This document shows positions 59,101-64,000 of a DNA stretch of 64,000 nucleotides, one piece after another. Source of the DNA: Sepiola atlantica (taxonomy: Eukaryota > Mollusca > Cephalopoda > Sepiida > Sepiolidae); the NCBI GenBank assembly GCA_963556195.1, contig OY744546.1, forward strand, positions 69,296,803-69,360,802. The letters are read 5' to 3'. Below the pieces are notes generated by a model. The model worked only from the letters and a program-made list of their open reading frames with translations, was not told the origin of the DNA and did not search any database. The first letter of the stretch is position 1; the number at the start of each line of letters is the position of its first letter. The position numbers were made by a program, and so were the translations under genes.

Positions 59101-62100
59101 TTTCTTCGTCTTCAGTAGAGGCCTCTGGCTTTCGAGGTATATTCTCACAGGGTACATAAGTCATAGGCGGCTGTCCTGCAAGACATATCAAACGTGCTTG
59201 CTTTGAGAGAAAAGGGATTATAACAAAAAACATAAACAACAACAGATACAGTGTTTTGCGGACCGATTTACTGGTTAAAATAAAACCATATTGTGCGGTC
59301 GTTAAGTGTGTGTTTGGTGCCAACAATTGTTACAATATGGATTGGTCTTGTGACAAACGTGGACTGAGTTAAGAGACTGGATGGTCATTATCAAAAGTCA
59401 GAGGTAAAAAATAAGTTGTTTTTTTTTTATTACTTACTAAGGCCCACTCTAGGATAAGGCTTTTAGGAGAGTAGAAAGTGACTGGTGGGTTTACTTTTAG
59501 CAGTCTTGTAATTCTCGCTTCCCTTATGTTGTCCTTTAGTCCTCACATTTCATGAGCGATGTTTCTTACAAAGGGGGAAGAATTGCTGTTTTCTGAGTCA
59601 GAATCTATCCATCTAACACTTATCGTTGGCTGGGTTTTGACCTTGAAGTGTTTTTTTAACCCCTTACATCAAGTGGCTTCATGCCTTGTCTTGAGCGATT
59701 TCCATTAAAAAGAAAAAAGATTGTCGATTAGATGATTAGCACTACCACGCGAGGATTGAAAACAACCAGTGGATTCTTGAGAAGAAATTGTTTATTCAAG
59801 AGGGCGACTCAACAAGTATTTGTTTACATTAGACTTGTAGACGACCATGTTGTAGTCAGTTGGGAAGCAGCCTTGTGGTATTTTGTTCCACAGATAGGAT
59901 TGGATTGGTTGGTTTTGCGGCATATCAACCTATGTGGTCATTTAATGCCGGAGTTTGTTTTTTTTTTATTGGGGGGGGGGGAAGACTTTTTTAGCCTTTC
60001 CTCCCTTTTTTATAAAATCGAACTAAGAAATTAGATGTATTTATACATGGATAAGTATATTTGGGCAACTTCAAATTTCCTTAAATTTTTTTATATAAAT
60101 TTACTTTTCTTAGGTATGTTAAAATATTTGCTGAGTTGACCTTTTCGAACAGGTCTTCCATACTGCTTTCTGTGTAATATAGTTTTCTGGTTGGGGAGAG
60201 CTCATCACACCCAACTAGGATATGTTTTACTGTGAGTGTCTCCTGGCATGGGATGCACTCTGGCGCCGATTCTCCATTAAGAATATAAGAATGAGTAAGG
60301 TTGGTGTGTCCTATGCGCAGTCGAGTCAGTATCACATCTTCTCGGCGTGATCTCTTGATGTCCGGACATCGTTCCCTAAGTTTAGGTTTGATCCACAGAT
60401 AGGAAGTTCTAAAAAAGAAACTTTGTTCATGGAAGGTCTGCTTGGTCTTTGATACAGAGAGGAAGAAAGGAAAATTCTTTGCTATGGTTGTAGCCAGACA
60501 AGTTCTTGCTCTGAATGTTTTAAACGGGGGATGTGAGGGATTGAAGTTCAGTCGAGCACCTACTATGAACATACCGATACAGTAGAGAGAGGCTATCAAC
60601 ATCTCTTCTGTGAAAAGATCATCTCCCACTAGATTGTGAAGTCAGTTTTGTACTCTGTCAGATTATTATTGTATCGGCGCGTCATTCACGCTGGGTGGGT
60701 TGAACTAGTTTCCTCCCTTTCCCACATGTGAGTTAAGGAATAAGTTCCTAGGGTATATTGAATTCTCAAGTGGTCCCATGTAAGCTGCATGTAGGTGATA
60801 CCGTTTTGTGTTATACCCAAGAAAGTAGGGGGTAGAAAGAATTCAAGTAGTTTACAGGGTTCCGAAATAGAGTATTGATTTACTCCTCTCCAGGAGTTAG
60901 GCACAAGGCCAGTTTTTATCTTACTCCCACAAGTAAGATGTGACCCAAGGTCGGGTCGGGAAAGTGGGGTTTGAAAAGCCAGCGCCCGAGAGGTGAGCAC
61001 TCTGACCATTAAAAATTGCCTGGGCAGCCCTGTCGGCATTCCCCGGTAGGGGCGCCTCAGGCAGTAAGCAATAAACTTACTCCTCCCCAAAGAGGGGAGG
61101 CGAAGCCTGGGAGGGTGGACCTCCTAGAACTGCACAGGACAGACCCATAGACCGGCGTAAATCAAGCCCCGAAGGCCAAGACAATACCAGTCTATGGGGT
61201 GCAGTATCCATCGGAACAGATACTACACTTTGATCTTAGCCAAAAGGCTAAGAGCTCTGAGATAGATGGATTGTTTGTGGCTCCTACCCAACCCCCTCCG
61301 ATGGTAGGAGCGAACAAATTGGCCAATGTTGGCGGACCATGTGGTTTCGCAGTTAGGTACTGTGCAGAATATGTCGGCGATTTTGTGAGGTTGGAGTTCT
61401 CAAACTTTTTCTATTATAAATGAGTTCAGAACATTCTTTGCAATTCAATGTTTATTGATGAAAGCAATGATAGAAAAAAAAACGTATAGTGTATCAGAAA
61501 TGCAAAGAGAAAACCGGGTCAGTGAGTATGCACCTTAAATGCCAGCTCAATCTGGTAGCCAGAAGCGGACGTGATGTCACATGGCTCAAAGTGAGATAGA
61601 AGTAGGCAGTCGGTTGGAAGTCTCAGGGTGAACCGCATGGATAGAGATGACTTAAGATCGACTATAAACTAAGGGGCCATAGCTCGGAATTCCCGCCTCT
61701 GGCAGAAGAGAAAGCAATGCCAACATCTCAATAAAGGGCCATGGGAGGAATGGACAAAACAAGGACGAATTCAATTGTGCTGTTATGATTTGTGATTGCA
61801 ACTCATGTATTTTAATTGGTTGTGACTTGTGAGACATTTAGACCTCCCCTTAGAGGGGAGGTAATGTAACACTAAGAGTAATGGCAACTAAAGGGGTGAC
61901 TCCATACTCCACAAAGCTGACAAATTGGGGGATCACTACTAGTTGCATTTTACAGTCATGCCTATGATCAAAAATATTTGACGCTCGTCGATGGCGTGTG
62001 AAATTTCCTCAAGGCATAGGATGTTGATTCTATTAACATCATCACAGTTGTCCGAAAGTCTTATCAAAAAGCTAAATATGAAGAGTAGCGTGAGTGAGTG

Positions 62101-63617
62101 GATTATCAAAACGGTACTCTGTTGTGTAGCGACCCTTTGTTTAATTAATGACTGTGTCAAAAATGGAGACAACAATATTAAATTACTTTTTCTTTGCATC
62201 TGGATCCATCATCATCACCCATTTTATCATCTTATTTTTCTTTGGTCAGAGGTCAGACGTTTCGTGACAGCTTGCAATCTCAGTCTCCAAGCTTGGTAAT
62301 CTTGAGGACTGATTCCGTTCAAAGCAGCATCATCATCATCCTCCTCATCATCCTCCTCCATCCTTTTGTACAAAACCTGTCAGTTTCTAATCCCCTTGGA
62401 ATCTGTCTCCAAGCTTGATGATCTTGAGGATTGATTCCGTTCAAAGTATCATCATCATCATCCTCCTCATCATCCTCCTCCATCCTTTCGTACAAAACCT
62501 GTCAGTTTCTAATCCCCCTGGAATCTGTCTCCAAGCTTGATTATCTTGAAGATTGATTCCGTTCAAAGTATCATCACCATCATCCTCCTCGTCCTCTTCC
62601 TCCATTCTTTCTTTCGAAACCTGTCATTTTCTGATTCCCCTGTAATCTCAGTCTCCAAGCTTGGTGATCTTGAGGATTGATTCCGTTCAAAGCATCATCA
62701 TCATCATCCTCATCCTCCATCCCTTTGTACGAAACCTGTCATTTTCTGATCCCCCTGCAATCTCGGTTTCCAAACATGGCGGCCTTGAGGATTGATTCCG
62801 TTCTAATTCCACTCTCTCCGATCCTTATGGATCATTTGCATCCAAGTTTACTTGCATCGTCTAACTTTCCTCCAACCTTTCTGCTCAATATCTCTGCATT
62901 TTCTTTTCCAGAGTTGCTCCTTTCAACGTGGCCAAACCAACGAAGCCTGGCTGATCATCTGGAGTTTATCAAGCTTCGTCAGCAGGGTATCAGAGCTGAC
63001 GTGCCGAGTCTGATCCGATTCGACATTGCATATCTATCTGATCATTGCTCTGTTATTACGCTGAAGATGGGTGAGTGACAGCCGAGTGGGATCCCAGCAC
63101 TCAATTGCTATATACCCTCTCCCTGGTAGTGAGAGGGATAACCCGACGCGATGCCAGGACTTACCCGATGCTTATCTTACCTTAATGGTAGAGCTTAACT
63201 AGTAACCACCTCGAGCACTTCACGTATCCAAGACAACAAAAGGAGTCCATCACTGAGATTCATGATTCCAAATAAGAAGTAACCGGTGATAACTGCAGCC
63301 ATACTAAGTTTGGTACAAGGACATTATTATATTTATATTCATTTTGTAAATAATAACTTCCATGAAAGTATAACAAAAGACTTGCGTAAAATTAAAGTAT
63401 ATCAAAAGAATCTGTATCTTACCGTTGGCTGCTGCTGATGGTTTAGATTTCCGTATTTCTGTCACATCTGGAGATGATGTCACACCTGGTGTTGTCGGCC
63501 CGGACGCAGCACCTGATTTGTAGAGTTTGGCTGTCAAGGATGTAACACCTGTCACAGCCCACCCAGCCCAACTGGCCGTCTCTGCAGCAGTGGACCCTCC
63601 TGCATAGACTTCTTTCT
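28777..63617 (-). CDS. SCYL1: SCYL1/NTKL homologue, last six exons (~265 codons)
   Basis: Six minus-strand exons with GT-AG borders join in phase. The N-terminal part of the predicted fragment contains A-S-W-A-G-W-A-V-T-G-V and a following S-L-T-A-K-L, a hallmark of SCYL1 after its HEAT repeats. The middle is acidic and Ser/Pro-rich with repeated Trp-Gly pairs, and the end is a Glu/Lys/Arg coiled coil closing G-A-M-K-L-G-V-K-K-L. SCYL1 is a catalytically inactive kinase-like protein that binds COPI and class II Arfs and supports Golgi-to-ER retrograde transport. The kinase and HEAT exons lie beyond the right edge. The last residues differ from the usual dibasic-L-D end. A related SCYL2/3 gene is less likely because neither shares this tail. 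Confidence 0.9.
29391..30370. repeat. 30 bp minisatellite, about 33 copies, in last SCYL1 intron
   Basis: The unit TACTACTTGAGTGTCATGGA plus TCAACATTTC repeats with a few point variants (TTTC/TGTC, GTGTC/GCGTC/GTGTT). It fills about two thirds of a 1505 bp intron. Frames of 314-337 codons on both strands are artefacts of a period divisible by three. Confidence 0.97.
30422..30569 (-). CDS. SCYL1: SCYL1 exon E
   Basis: 148 nt: 49 codons plus 1 nt. The acceptor is TTTCAG and the donor AAGG|GTAAGT. Basic start (T-A-R-K-K-S-P), then W-Q-E-V-T-W-G-D. The trailing G joins GC of the last exon to give Gly. Confidence 0.88.
30875..31255. repeat. (GATGAT/ATATGAT)n microsatellite in SCYL1 intron
   Basis: Mixed GATGAT and GATATATGAT units over about 380 bp. 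Confidence 0.95.
31320..32240 (+). repeat. Dispersed repeat R, partly doubled copy
   Basis: Two diverged copies in tandem share ATTTCAGTTTCTCTGGAG, TTGAAAATTCAAATATTTCA and CCATAGTCATTAGACACCAA. A third copy lies reversed at 39510-40045. No coding capacity is seen; likely an unclassified transposable element. Confidence 0.75.
32316..32498 (-). CDS. SCYL1: SCYL1 exon D
   Basis: 183 nt, 61 codons, phase 0 both sides. The acceptor is CGACAG and the donor AAA|GTAAGA. Contains G-W-G-E-W-G-D-T-D-F and a Ser-rich, acidic continuation to N-P-T-K-K. Confidence 0.88.
32585..33268. mobile_element. TIR element (~680 bp), complete copy
   Basis: Ends about 160 bp long are inverted to each other: left GAGTTAGAATGCCTACTAGA through TTTGTCAGGACAACCTGAC and GGATACTT; right with the same blocks reversed up to GTCTAGTAGGTAATTCAAAC. 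The interior is noncoding. Two further copies (26468-26962 and 33568-33895) show it is a family. Probably a non-autonomous DNA transposon. Confidence 0.8.
33270..33565. repeat. CA-rich simple-sequence region
   Basis: Interrupted CACA/CATA repeats between two TIR-element copies; the 123-codon frame is an artefact. Confidence 0.85.
33568..33895 (-). mobile_element. TIR element, truncated reversed copy
   Basis: The inverted end (CCTACTAGACACCATCCTCG, TTGTCAGGACAACCTGAC) is followed by interior blocks in reverse order to the complete copy, ending near CCGGTAAGACCAAGAGACC. Confidence 0.75.
34250..34500 (-). repeat. Penelope-type terminal repeat fragment with hairpins
   Basis: It contains hammerhead motif 5, a perfect palindrome TAGTAGCCATGGCTACTA (34379-34396) and a 17 bp inverted repeat (34431-34447 with 34460-34476, 12 nt loop). 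The start resembles 25800-25890. Confidence 0.55.
34267..34308 (-). ncRNA. Hammerhead ribozyme motif 5
   Basis: Minus strand: stem I UCGUC/GAUGA (34304-34308 with 34267-34271, one G·U), CUGAGGA (34297-34303), stem II GUCUU/AAGAC with ACAAU loop, GAAA (34276-34279), CGUU. CUGAGGA fits the CUGANGA rule. Stem III (ACGU) is self-complementary. Confidence 0.68.
34735..35060 (-). repeat. LINE family C 3' end
   Basis: Minus-strand counterpart of 5560-5760 and 22035-22330, diverged; a second partial tail starts near 34980. Confidence 0.6.
35124..35155. repeat. (TA)n microsatellite
   Basis: Pure TA run. Confidence 0.95.
35334..35838 (+). pseudogene. RTE-like LINE reverse transcriptase C-terminus
   Basis: An open frame of about 168 codons reads R-V-Y-S-S-C-V-R-S-V-L-L-Y-G-S-E-T-W, then R-W-I-C, a segment with N-R-L-R-W-L-G-H-I-E-R, a G-R-P-K-L-T-W-E-D-V segment and a stop at 35836-35838. 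These are hallmarks of the end of RTE-type LINE polymerases. The 5' part is missing: the frame emerges from a (TA)n run. The 3' tail ends in (ATG)n near 35911, as RTE elements do. Confidence 0.9.
35985..36035 (-). ncRNA. Degenerate hammerhead relic 6
   Basis: The minus strand has UUGAGGA in place of CUGANGA, stem II GCCUU/AAGGU and GAAA (36000-36003). Loss of C3 and a weak stem I suggest it is inactive. Confidence 0.4.
36190..37225 (-). pseudogene. LINE family A RT fragment, split by a SINE
   Basis: The minus strand from 37225 carries an RT catalytic-region segment A-D-V-P-Q-G-S-I-P-G-P and a degraded Y-S-A-D-T-T box. It is interrupted by SINE copy 4 (36591-36942) and resumes to the C-terminal tail R-L-W-K-T-I-P-R-G-C-F-P-A-D and a stop near 36337. 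The stretch between the RT box and the tail is shorter than usual, so an internal deletion is likely. Confidence 0.8.
36591..36942 (-). mobile_element. U2-headed SINE, copy 4, with 12 bp target duplication
   Basis: AACGATAGAGTA flanks it exactly (36579-36590 and 36943-36954). The U2 head is present (TTGGCTAAGATCAAAGTGTA on the minus strand). The segment with AGTGCTCACC and GCGCTGG is deleted. Confidence 0.93.
37447..37566 (-). CDS. SCYL1: SCYL1 exon C
   Basis: 120 nt, 40 codons, phase 0 both sides. The acceptor is TATCAG and the donor CCG|GTAAGA. Encodes D-L-A-L-D-D-A-A-L-D and W-E-D-T-E-Q-W-G-S-L-E. The 21.5 kb satellite-bearing intron precedes it. Confidence 0.88.
37645..38850. repeat. 33 bp minisatellite, about 36 copies, in SCYL1 intron
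   Basis: The unit AAAGTTTTACACCACTGTTT plus TACATCTCTAAAC recurs with sparse variants (CATCTC/CACCTC, CTAAAC/CTTAAC). The minus-strand frames of 112 and 303 codons through it are artefacts. It starts about 80 bp upstream of exon C. Confidence 0.97.
39054..39391 (+). mobile_element. U2-headed SINE, copy 5 (best-preserved head)
   Basis: Starts TTTCTCGGCCTTTTGGCTAA, matching U2 snRNA from nucleotide 6 to about 45 with one substitution and one extra A, and includes the branch-point-pairing GTAGTA. The full body follows to GGTAGATAAATAA. It lies about 730 bp from the satellite array. Confidence 0.93.
39510..40045 (-). repeat. Dispersed repeat R, reversed copy
   Basis: The reverse complement matches 31320-32240 through AAAATTTTAGACATTTTCTA-like, CATTAGACAC and CATAATATGGGCACAACCGC blocks. 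It ends about 80 bp before the satellite array. Confidence 0.75.
44580..47765. repeat. Nine-monomer (1625 bp) duplication inside the satellite
   Basis: Rare variants recur exactly 1625 bp apart: TTGCCTAAATG (44767/46392), TTATTACTTATC (45322/46947) and TTTTTTATTAACT (45961/47586). Confidence 0.9.
47880..57300. repeat. 27-monomer (4865 bp) duplication inside the satellite
   Basis: Rare variants recur exactly 4865 bp apart: AAGTCATTG (48146/53011), TTATTCATTG (49411/54276), ATCTACTTAA (50921/55786) and TAATTATTGATAGG (52221/57086). About 4.5 kb is therefore copied in tandem with very few differences. Confidence 0.92.
58180..58437 (-). mobile_element. U2-headed SINE, copy 6, 5'-truncated and diverged
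   Basis: The minus strand keeps GGTCCACCCTCCCAGGC, the GCAATA-type hairpin, CGCCTCTACTGGGGAATG and CACATCTTCC, but lacks the U2 head. It abuts the right end of the satellite. Confidence 0.8.
58625..58846 (+). pseudogene. Short fragment resembling a GIY-YIG element C-terminus
   Basis: 73 codons with N-H-I-V-D, V-K-I-I-D-T-E-E-W-L-K-A-R-H-L-K-E, then N-G-L-L-S-R-P. The V-I-D-x-E...R-x-x-K-E pattern is like the region after the GIY-YIG core in Penelope-type and related retroelements. Too short to be certain. Confidence 0.4.
59042..59175 (-). CDS. SCYL1: SCYL1 exon B
   Basis: 134 nt: 2 nt plus 44 codons. The acceptor is TTGCAG and the donor GAG|GTGAGC. Acidic (T-E-D-E-E-T-Q-E) and ending W-E-V-E-N-W-G-D-M-E, one of the Trp-rich acidic motifs of this tail. 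Confidence 0.88.
59176..59795. other. Intron sequence, nothing recognised
   Basis: No repeat or coding signal seen. Confidence 0.4.
59796..59899 (-). pseudogene. LINE family A C-terminal tail (detached by insertion)
   Basis: The minus strand reads Y-L-W-N-K-I-P-Q-G-C-F-P-T-D-Y-N-M-V, a spacer, then a stop. It continues the LINE A text at 60392-60640 across an inserted LINE B. Confidence 0.8.
59900..60391 (-). pseudogene. LINE family B C-terminus inserted in LINE A, 13 bp duplication
   Basis: TCCACAGATAGGA occurs at both edges (59887-59899, 60392-60404). The minus-strand insert encodes R-R-E-D-V-I-L-T-R-L-R-I-G-H-T and a cysteine segment P-E-C-I-P-C-Q ... V-K-H-I-L-V-G-C, the C-terminal end of an RNase-H-bearing type of LINE, with a stop near 60081. 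A ~180 bp tail with a G11 run follows. Heavily 5'-truncated. Confidence 0.88.
60392..60640 (-). pseudogene. LINE family A C-terminal region, upstream half
   Basis: The minus strand reads S-L-Y-C-I-G-M-F-I-V-G-A-R-L-N-F and F-H-E-Q-S-F-F-F-R-T-S-Y-L-W before the LINE B insertion. It is homologous to 36190-36600 and 4301-4432. Confidence 0.8.
60875..61253 (-). mobile_element. U2-headed SINE, copy 7 (full length)
   Basis: The minus strand has the head TAGCCTTTTGGCTAAGATCA, the full body including CTCACCTCTCGGGCGCTGG, and the 3' end GGAGAGGAGTAAATCAA. The left flank AATAGAGTA resembles the target at copy 4; the right flank AGATAGATG is only a weak match. Confidence 0.93.
61254..62274. other. Intron sequence, nothing recognised
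   Basis: Short frames of 60-100 codons have no motifs. GC is slightly higher at 61260-61700. Confidence 0.4.
62275..62790 (+). repeat. ~122 bp tandem repeat, about 5 copies
   Basis: CTCCAAGCTTG...GATCTTGAGGATTGATTCCG recurs at about 62285, 62408, 62530, 62655 and 62768, each followed by CATCATCATCCTCC and AAACCTGTCA blocks. Confidence 0.9.
62791..63422. other. Intron sequence, nothing recognised
   Basis: A 133-codon plus-strand frame (62677-63078) begins inside the tandem repeat and has no recognisable domain. It may be part of a mobile element. Confidence 0.35.
63423..63617 (-). CDS. SCYL1: SCYL1 exon A (first exon in window)
   Basis: 195 nt: a 2-nt split codon, 64 codons, then 1 nt. The acceptor is TTTCAG and the donor G|GTAAG. 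It encodes the A-S-W-A-G-W-A-V-T-G block and a Ser/Thr/Pro-rich linker ending K-P-S-A-A-A-N. The trailing G pairs with GA of the next exon to give Gly. Confidence 0.88.
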
Positions 63618-63754
63618 CTGAAATAAGCATCACAAGTAAGAAAACGAATATAAGTGAAAATTATTATTGATGATGTAAAATTTTTTAATGGCTGTAATAT
63701 GCGGATATATCATAAGAGTTAAACAATTATGTATATTTGTGTAATTTGTATAAT

Positions 63755-64000
63755 TTAATGATGGTCATAAAGATGTAAAAAAAATGATGGTCATAAAGAT
63801 GTAAAAGAATGATAGTCATAAAGATGTAAAAGAATGATAGTCATAAAGATGTAAAAGAATGATAGTCATAAAGATGTAAAAGAATGATGGTCATAAAGAT
63901 GTAAAAGAATGATGGTCATAAAGATGTAAAAGAATGATAGTCATAAAGATGTAAAAGAATGATAGTCATAAAGATGTAAAAGATTGATAGTCATAAAGAT
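63755..64000 (+). repeat. 25 bp minisatellite running off the window
   Basis: The unit GTAAAAGAATGATAGTCATA plus AAGAT is repeated about ten times. It lies in the intron upstream of exon A. Confidence 0.95.

Overview
This is an intron- and repeat-dense animal genome window with no prokaryotic features. It has spliced GT-AG exons, many retrotransposon classes (Ty3/gypsy, Ty1/copia, several LINE families, Penelope-like), MITEs, a U2-snRNA-headed SINE, minisatellites and an 18 kb satellite. The mix of AT-rich DNA, long TA/GATA/CA microsatellites, Penelope-like elements and hammerhead ribozymes suggests a lophotrochozoan, plausibly a cephalopod mollusc. The species is an inference, not a reading.

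Host gene: the only convincing host gene lies on the minus strand across the right half. Six exons (63617-63423, 59175-59042, 37566-37447, 32498-32316, 30569-30422, 28916-28777) join in phase to give the last ~265 residues of an SCYL1/NTKL homologue. SCYL1 is the COPI-associated pseudokinase of Golgi-to-ER traffic. Its kinase and HEAT-repeat part lies upstream, beyond position 64000. Introns are 4.2, 21.5, 4.9, 1.7 and 1.5 kb and hold most of the right-hand repeats, including about 100 copies of a ~180 bp satellite (40125-58168).

Left half (1-28 kb), presumably intergenic: a 5'-cut Ty3/gypsy element with three frame breaks and a 3' LTR (1-4179); LINE remnants (4.3-6.3 kb); microsatellites and a polypurine block (6.7-9.3 kb); a U2-headed SINE (9.8 kb); minisatellites and a tRNA-Phe-like relic (11-12 kb); a LINE C-terminal fragment with repeated 3' tail (12.5-13.9 kb); a coding-free LTR element with two ~650 bp LTRs (15.1-17.3 kb) and a related solo LTR (20.3-21.0 kb); a foldback element (17.6-18.3 kb); a T-rich minisatellite (19.2-19.9 kb); a copia remnant with a SINE inserted at its polypurine tract (22.3-24.3 kb); two inverted mariner-like MITEs (24.6-25.8 kb); a cluster of hammerhead ribozyme motifs, two of them head to head in a 278 bp palindrome (25.1-26.4 kb); and a Penelope-type GIY-YIG endonuclease fragment (27.7-28.05 kb).

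Main points of interest: (1) seven copies of a structured SINE whose 5' end is the first ~45 nt of U2 snRNA, two with clear target-site duplications; (2) four hammerhead motifs with an intact CUGANGA/GAAA core plus two degenerate ones, next to Penelope-like sequence; (3) a centromere-like satellite with nested multi-monomer duplications inside a gene intron; (4) an LTR family with CTCF-like motifs just upstream of its TATA box.
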